In this document: one piece after another, positions 6,719 through 10,641 of the stretch
Numbering within the stretch: the stretch's first letter is position 1
Layout of the letters: every line of letters begins with the position of its first letter
NCBI GenBank assembly: GCA_902783735.1
Contig: CACZSE010000181.1
Span: forward strand, 1 to 10,641
Origin: an uncultured Lachnospiraceae bacterium
Lineage (GTDB): Bacteria > Bacillota > Clostridia > Lachnospirales > Lachnospiraceae
Direction of reading: 5' to 3'
Length of the DNA stretch: 10,641 nt
Notes under the pieces: model-generated
The model's input: the letters and a program-made list of their open reading frames with translations, nothing else
What the model was told of the DNA's origin: nothing
Databases searched by the model: none
Translations under genes and position numbers: made by a program

Positions 6719-8227
6719 ATGTATTCTACTGTATATTCAGGCGGAATATGTGGTATTCGCTGCTTCTTAGCCAAAGTTGAAGTGGATATGGCTAAATCTC
6801 TGCCCTCTTTTGACATGGTCGGAAAGCTCTCAAAGGAAGTTACCGAGGCAAAAGAGCGTATAAAAGTTGCGCTTAAAAACTCAGGGATCGACTTAAAGCC
6901 AACACATATTACCGTCAATATCTCTCCGGCAGATATTCCCAAGAGGGGTACTGCCTTTGACCTGCCCATTGCGATCGGTATTCTCGCGGCGCAGGGTTTT
7001 ATTCACGAATCTTTGCTTACCGATACCTGCATTGTCGGCGAGCTTGGTCTTGACGGGAGCGTCTGTCCCGTCAAGGGAGTTTTGCCTATCATGCTGGAAG
7101 CAAAAAAACAGGGCATAAAAAACTTCATTATCCCATATGACAACAGACAGGAAGCATCTTATATCCGGGATGTGACCATATTCGGTGTAAAAGATTTTTG
7201 TGATGCGCTGGCCGCTCTTACATCCGACGATGCTTCCATGAAGGTTGAAAACAAAAGCCTGAAAGCCTTATCCGAAACATCTGATACCGACCTTGATTTT
7301 TCCGATGTTATCGGCCAGGACTCCTGCAAAAGAGCCGCACTTATTGCTGCTGCCGGCTTTCATCATATGATCATATCCGGTCCTCCCGGTTCCGGAAAGA
7401 CCATGATCGCCTCCCGAATGCCTTCCATCATGCCTGCCCTGACCGATGAAGAATGCATGGAAGTGTCATCGATCTACAGTATCGCCGGCAAACTCAGTTC
7501 ACAAAAGCCGGTAATGATAAGAAGGCCCTTCCAGTCTCCACATCACTCCACCACTCTTACAGCACTTACAGGCGGCGGGAAGGATATACGTCCGGGGATG
7601 ATATCCCTGAGTCATAAAGGTATCCTTTTTATGGATGAAATGCCGGAGTTTTCCAAAGAATGCATAGAGGCTCTCAGAGAACCTCTTGAGAACAGGTCGA
7701 TCCAGATCAGTCGTTTTCATGATACATATGAATATCCCGCAGACTTTTTGCTGATCGGTGCGGCCAATCCGTGCCCCTGCGGTTTTTACCCCGACAGGAA
7801 CCGATGCGAATGTACCGAATCCGAGATACACCGTTATCAGAGCAGGCTGTCGGGTCCCATAAAGGACAGGATCGACCTGATAGTGACCGCAAATAAGGTA
7901 GATATGAACAGTCTCATGCAGTATCAAAAAGGTATTGACAGCAAGACCATGCGAAGCCAGGTTAAAGAGGCTCACAAATTACAGTTAAACAGATATAAGG
8001 GAACCGAATACCGGTTCAACAGCCAGGTTTCGGCAAAAGATATGAAGCGGTTCTTTAAGTTAGGCAAAGAGGAACTTGAATATATGGAAAAAGCATACTC
8101 CGCACTGGATCTTAGTGCCAGATCATATCATAAGGTCTTAAAAGTTGCCCGTACGATAGCAGATCTTGAGAAAAGCGACATGATACGTACAACCCATCTG
8201 GCAGAAGCCATGTGTTACAGAGGATAA
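6719..8227 (+). CDS. comM: YifB/ComM family Mg-chelatase-like AAA+ ATPase
   Basis: A 502-residue protein of normal length for the YifB/ComM family. In Vibrio cholerae ComM is a hexameric helicase that promotes branch migration during natural transformation; the Firmicute YifB role is usually transferred from that. Domains in order are an N-terminal ChlI-like domain (about 20-140, with FDMVG at 31-35), an AAA+ core with Walker A GPPGSGKT (221-228), Walker B ILFMDEMPEF (302-311), sensor GAANPCPCG (347-355) and Arg384 in RLSGPIKDRIDL, and a C-terminal lid (about 400-498). Four cysteines (352, 354, 363, 365) form the CxC...CxC pattern of the family, possibly metal-binding. ATG 6719 gives the expected MYSTVYSGGICGI start; an in-frame TGA at 6704 rules out an earlier one. 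The upstream sequence is A-rich with no clear Shine-Dalgarno, suggesting weak or regulated translation. dprA follows after 13 bases. Confidence 0.95.
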   Translation: MYSTVYSGGICGIRCFLAKVEVDMAKSLPSFDMVGKLSKEVTEAKERIKVALKNSGIDLKPTHITVNISPADIPKRGTAFDLPIAIGILAAQGFIHESLLTDTCIVGELGLDGSVCPVKGVLPIMLEAKKQGIKNFIIPYDNRQEASYIRDVTIFGVKDFCDALAALTSDDASMKVENKSLKALSETSDTDLDFSDVIGQDSCKRAALIAAAGFHHMIISGPPGSGKTMIASRMPSIMPALTDEECMEVSSIYSIAGKLSSQKPVMIRRPFQSPHHSTTLTALTGGGKDIRPGMISLSHKGILFMDEMPEFSKECIEALREPLENRSIQISRFHDTYEYPADFLLIGAANPCPCGFYPDRNRCECTESEIHRYQSRLSGPIKDRIDLIVTANKVDMNSLMQYQKGIDSKTMRSQVKEAHKLQLNRYKGTEYRFNSQVSAKDMKRFFKLGKEELEYMEKAYSALDLSARSYHKVLKVARTIADLEKSDMIRTTHLAEAMCYRG

Positions 8228-8240
8228 AGGAGAAACAGAC

Positions 8241-9380
8241 ATGACTATAAGTACCGATGAAAAAGAAAGGCAGGCTCTGTATTTTTTGATGAGCACGGAA
8301 TTGTTTTCAAACAATACACTGCGAAAGCTCAGAAATACCTATGGAAGTTATGAACAAATATGCAAAGCCGGAACAGATCTTAAAAAACACATAAAAGAAA
8401 ACGCCTTCGATAAGCTTGCATATGCTCTTGAAAGAACCGATCGGGAATATCTGTATTCAAGATTAAAAAAACATTCCACCGGTTTTTACATGTTCGAAGA
8501 CGACATGTACCCCAAACGTTTCAGAGAACTGCACGATGCACCATGCGCAATTTTAGTCAAGGGACGGCTCCCGTCGGAAACAATACCTTCGGTCGCTGTT
8601 ATCGGTGCAAGAAAGTGCAGCAATTTCGGCAGTTCCATGACAGAAGAATATGTTTCCGTAATATCCGGGTCCGGGATCCAGGTTATCAGCGGAATGGCTA
8701 TGGGAATAGACAGCATAGCCGGAACCTGCGCTTTAAAAAACGACGGACCCAGTTTTGCCGTTTTGGGAAACGGTCCGGATATATGTTATCCCGCTCACAA
8801 TCGTCCGTTATACGATGAGCTTGTAAAAAAAGGCGGGATCATCTCGGAATATACGTTGGGAAGCAGTGGTGTAAGCTGGCATTTTCCTCAGCGTAATCGT
8901 CTGATATCGGCTCTTTGTGATGCTGTGATAGTGATAGAAGCAAAAGAAAAAAGCGGCACCATGATAACCGTGGATGCTGCTCTTGAACAGGGTAAGGATG
9001 TATATGCTCTTCCCGGACGCTCCTGCGATCTGTTAAGCAGGGGATGTAACATGCTCATAAAGCAGGGAGCCGGAATACTTATATCTCCCGAAGAATTCAT
9101 TTGCGATCTTTTCACACAGATAAGTCACAAATGTGAATATGATGATTTCATCAAATCCTTTTCAAAAAAGAGTGAGCCAAAGCCCTCAATAGAACTTACC
9201 GAAAAGGAAAAAGTCGTTTTCAAAAATCTGGACCATCTCCCCAAAGGGGTAGATGAGATATTGTCAATGGTCTCAGCCAAAGAAAAAATAAGTATAGCCG
9301 ATCTGTTGATCACTTTAAACTCACTTGCGATAAAAGGACTTGTGACAAACATAAGCGGGACATACTTTGCCATAAAATGA
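8241..9380 (+). CDS. dprA: DNA-processing protein DprA
   Basis: DprA protects incoming single-stranded DNA and loads RecA on it during natural transformation. The 379 residues show the usual order: an N-terminal helical/SAM-like region (about 1-80), the Rossmann-like DprA core (about 85-295), and a C-terminal winged-helix (DML1-like) domain (about 318-379). Core motifs are VAVIGARKCSNFG (118-130), SGMAMGID (150-157), ISEYTLG (201-207), HFPQRNRLIS (214-223), SGTMITVDAALEQGKDVY (238-255) and ALPG (256-259). The family's GIDxxAHxxAL reads GIDSIAGTCAL here, so the usual His is Gly161. AAAGGAG ends eight bases before the ATG, and the 13-base gap after comM means co-transcription. The gene is not followed by topA as in many Firmicutes; it converges on ribF. 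DprA homologues are widespread also in strains not known to be transformable. Confidence 0.96.
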   Translation: MTISTDEKERQALYFLMSTELFSNNTLRKLRNTYGSYEQICKAGTDLKKHIKENAFDKLAYALERTDREYLYSRLKKHSTGFYMFEDDMYPKRFRELHDAPCAILVKGRLPSETIPSVAVIGARKCSNFGSSMTEEYVSVISGSGIQVISGMAMGIDSIAGTCALKNDGPSFAVLGNGPDICYPAHNRPLYDELVKKGGIISEYTLGSSGVSWHFPQRNRLISALCDAVIVIEAKEKSGTMITVDAALEQGKDVYALPGRSCDLLSRGCNMLIKQGAGILISPEEFICDLFTQISHKCEYDDFIKSFSKKSEPKPSIELTEKEKVVFKNLDHLPKGVDEILSMVSAKEKISIADLLITLNSLAIKGLVTNISGTYFAIK

Positions 9381-9400
9381 CCTTATCACATCATTTTATG
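9371..9400. terminator. Perfect 10-bp inverted repeat between dprA and ribF; possible bidirectional terminator
   Basis: CATAAAATGA (9371-9380) and TCATTTTATG (9391-9400) are exact reverse complements separated by a 10-base loop. Each arm contains the last codons and stop of one gene (ATA AAA TGA), and the loop is the whole intergenic space. The position suits a shared terminator, but the stem is AT-rich and no T-run follows on either strand, so termination efficiency is uncertain. No better terminator is seen for either gene nearby. Confidence 0.4.
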
Positions 9401-10296
9401 CTCTCTATATCCGACCGTATCTGTGCTTTCAGTTCATCAACCGAAGAAAACTTTCTTTCCGGCCTTACCATTCGCAAAAGGTTAACTATGATCTCTTTGC
9501 CGTATATGTCTTCATCAAAATCAAATATATATGTTTCTACAACCGGTTTCTTTTCATCTGTAACGGTCGGCTTAACGCCGACATTCGTGATCCCTTTATA
9601 ATGACATCCGTTGTATGATACCAGAGCCTCATATACTCCGTAAGGTGGAAGAAGTTTATCTTTCTCAGGTATGATATTCACCGTAGGCATGCCCATGGTC
9701 CGGCCGATCTGTCTGCCCTTTGTGACTGTACCGGTTACGCTGTAAGGAGCTCCGATATATGATGTGACATTTTCCATATGTCCCAAAAGAACTTCACTTC
9801 GTATAAGTGAAGAGCTCAGTTCCAGGCCGTCACTCTTTATTTTTTCGAATACCTTTACATCGAAGTTCTTTTTTCCCGCATATGCGCGCAGAAGTTCAAC
9901 ATTACCTTTTCCCTTATCGCCAAATGTAAAGTCCGTTCCGCATACAACGACACGGGCATGCATCCTGTTAAGCAAAACCTCTTCAATAAAATCCTCGGGT
10001 CCGATCGAAGCACTGGTCTCATTGAGCGGATATTCCACCAAAACATCTATACCCATTTTTTCGAATATCCTGCGCTTTTCATTGCGCGTGGTCAGACCTT
10101 TATATTCTTCTTTCGAAAAAAAGGCCGCAGGAGAAGGATCAAAAGTAAAGACCGCTATTTTATAGCCGTCTTTACGATATTCTTCCATATGTTCCAGCAG
10201 ATACCGGTGTCCTTTATGTATTCCGTCAAACTTTCCTATGGCAACACAGTAACTGCCTTCAAGTTCAAATTCCGTTGTACCGTTTATGATCTTCAT
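9391..10296 (-). CDS. ribF: Bifunctional riboflavin kinase/FAD synthetase
   Basis: Phosphorylates riboflavin to FMN and adenylylates FMN to FAD in the cytoplasm. The 301 residues are close to the usual length of about 310. The N-terminal FMN adenylyltransferase domain (about 1-180) has GKFDGIHKGH (21-30), CGTDFTFG (119-126) and LSSSLIR (160-166). The C-terminal riboflavin kinase domain (about 183-300) has GRTMGMPTVNI (198-208), PPYGVY (217-222), NVGVKPTV (238-245) and VETYIFDFDEDIYGKEI (253-269), in which Glu254 is the expected catalytic base. The ATG is preceded by AGG eight bases upstream. It begins 35 bases after the stop of the antiporter gene on the same strand, so the two may be co-transcribed. 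ribF is more often beside truB/rbfA/rpsO in Firmicutes; that arrangement is not seen here. Confidence 0.96.
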   Translation of the reverse strand: MKIINGTTEFELEGSYCVAIGKFDGIHKGHRYLLEHMEEYRKDGYKIAVFTFDPSPAAFFSKEEYKGLTTRNEKRRIFEKMGIDVLVEYPLNETSASIGPEDFIEEVLLNRMHARVVVCGTDFTFGDKGKGNVELLRAYAGKKNFDVKVFEKIKSDGLELSSSLIRSEVLLGHMENVTSYIGAPYSVTGTVTKGRQIGRTMGMPTVNIIPEKDKLLPPYGVYEALVSYNGCHYKGITNVGVKPTVTDEKKPVVETYIFDFDEDIYGKEIIVNLLRMVRPERKFSSVDELKAQIRSDIESIK

Positions 10297-10331
10297 ATCA
10301 TTAACCTGTGAGATCGGTCACCTCAAACATA

Positions 10332-10641
10332 TCATAATACAAACTGCAATGTGCAGAAAGCAGCATATATCAACAGTAGAAGTATTCCCTGTATACGAGA
10401 CATCTTTCCTCTTATAAGTGCCGGTACTATCATGATACATGAAACAAGGATCATAACAGGGATGTCTATCACGAGAGATGAATTTATACCGCCTATGAGC
10501 TTATCACAGGGAACATCAAACGGAGCCAGTGAGATAGACAGTCCGCTGACCAGCACGAGGTTAAACATGTTCGCACCGATTATATTTCCAAGCGAGAGTG
10601 CACCGGATCCCTTTATAAGAGATGTGATAGCTGTTACAAGC
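10332..10641 (-). CDS. Calcium/sodium antiporter, C-terminal part (5' end cut by window edge)
   Basis: The frame stays open to the right edge, giving about 103 visible residues. They start LVTAITSLIKGSGALSLGN and continue IIGANMFNLVLVSGLS, which is the second alpha-repeat of the YrbG/CaxA type of Ca2+/cation exchangers (family form P-E-x-x-T...GNxxGSNxxN). The expected acidic P-E pair would lie just outside the window. About three hydrophobic segments follow, including VIDIPVMILVSCIMIVPAL and IQGILLLLIYAAFCTLQFVL, as expected for the C-terminal helices, with the short basic loop IRGKMSR between the last two. The exchanger moves Ca2+ out against Na+ or another cation across the cytoplasmic membrane. 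The gene lies 35 bases upstream of ribF on the same strand. An internal ATG at 10568 is within the alpha-repeat and is not the start. The exchanged ions cannot be told from this part. Confidence 0.88.
   Translation of the reverse strand, partial: LVTAITSLIKGSGALSLGNIIGANMFNLVLVSGLSISLAPFDVPCDKLIGGINSSLVIDIPVMILVSCIMIVPALIRGKMSRIQGILLLLIYAAFCTLQFVL

Noticed and set aside
6523..6969. Minus-strand open frame of 148 codons overlapping the yifB start and its promoter region
   Set aside because: Its N-terminal half is the antisense of the conserved YifB N-terminus and the rest is low-complexity intergenic sequence; no family resemblance.

Overview
The window looks like a chromosomal segment from a low-to-moderate GC Firmicute, most likely a Lachnospiraceae/Clostridia member. 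The grounds are AAGGAG-type ribosome binding sites, TTGACA/TATAAT-type promoters with extended -10 elements, a YidC domain with the Lys-containing second-helix motif I associate with clostridia, and protein sequences of Firmicute type. Genus cannot be fixed from this sequence alone.

Region 1 (1-6500, all minus strand) is a tightly spaced operon, read from about 6462 leftwards. It begins with a 625-residue protein that fuses a YidC/Oxa1-type membrane insertase domain to a TagB/TagF-type (CDP-glycerol) glycerophosphotransferase domain. Then come 2-aminoethylphosphonate transaminase (phnW/aepZ type), PEP mutase with an N-terminal cytidylyltransferase-like domain (aepX), a LicC/PntC-like cytidylyltransferase, and phosphonopyruvate decarboxylase (aepY). 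A further reading frame starts at 44 and runs off the left edge. Together these predict PEP to phosphonopyruvate to phosphonoacetaldehyde to 2-aminoethylphosphonate (AEP) to CMP-AEP. That is a complete route to an activated C-P headgroup. The YidC-TagF fusion is a candidate, unproven, for the membrane transferase that places AEP (or a polyol phosphate) on a cell-surface polymer. It is the most interesting object here.

Region 2 (6371-6718) is a 348-bp divergent intergenic region. It holds back-to-back promoters for the phosphonate operon (minus) and the yifB/comM-dprA operon (plus). The plus promoter's start region carries two overlapping, mutually exclusive perfect dyads, and a short tandem repeat lies further downstream in the yifB leader.

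Region 3 (6719-9380, plus) is a two-gene operon of natural-transformation/DNA-processing genes: yifB/comM (AAA+ Mg-chelatase-like helicase) and dprA. Region 4 (9391-10641, minus) contains ribF (bifunctional riboflavin kinase/FAD synthetase), convergent with dprA and separated from it by only 10 bases inside a perfect 10-bp inverted repeat. Upstream of ribF is the 3' end of a calcium/sodium antiporter gene cut by the right edge.

No rRNA, tRNA, CRISPR array, insertion sequence or prophage gene was seen.
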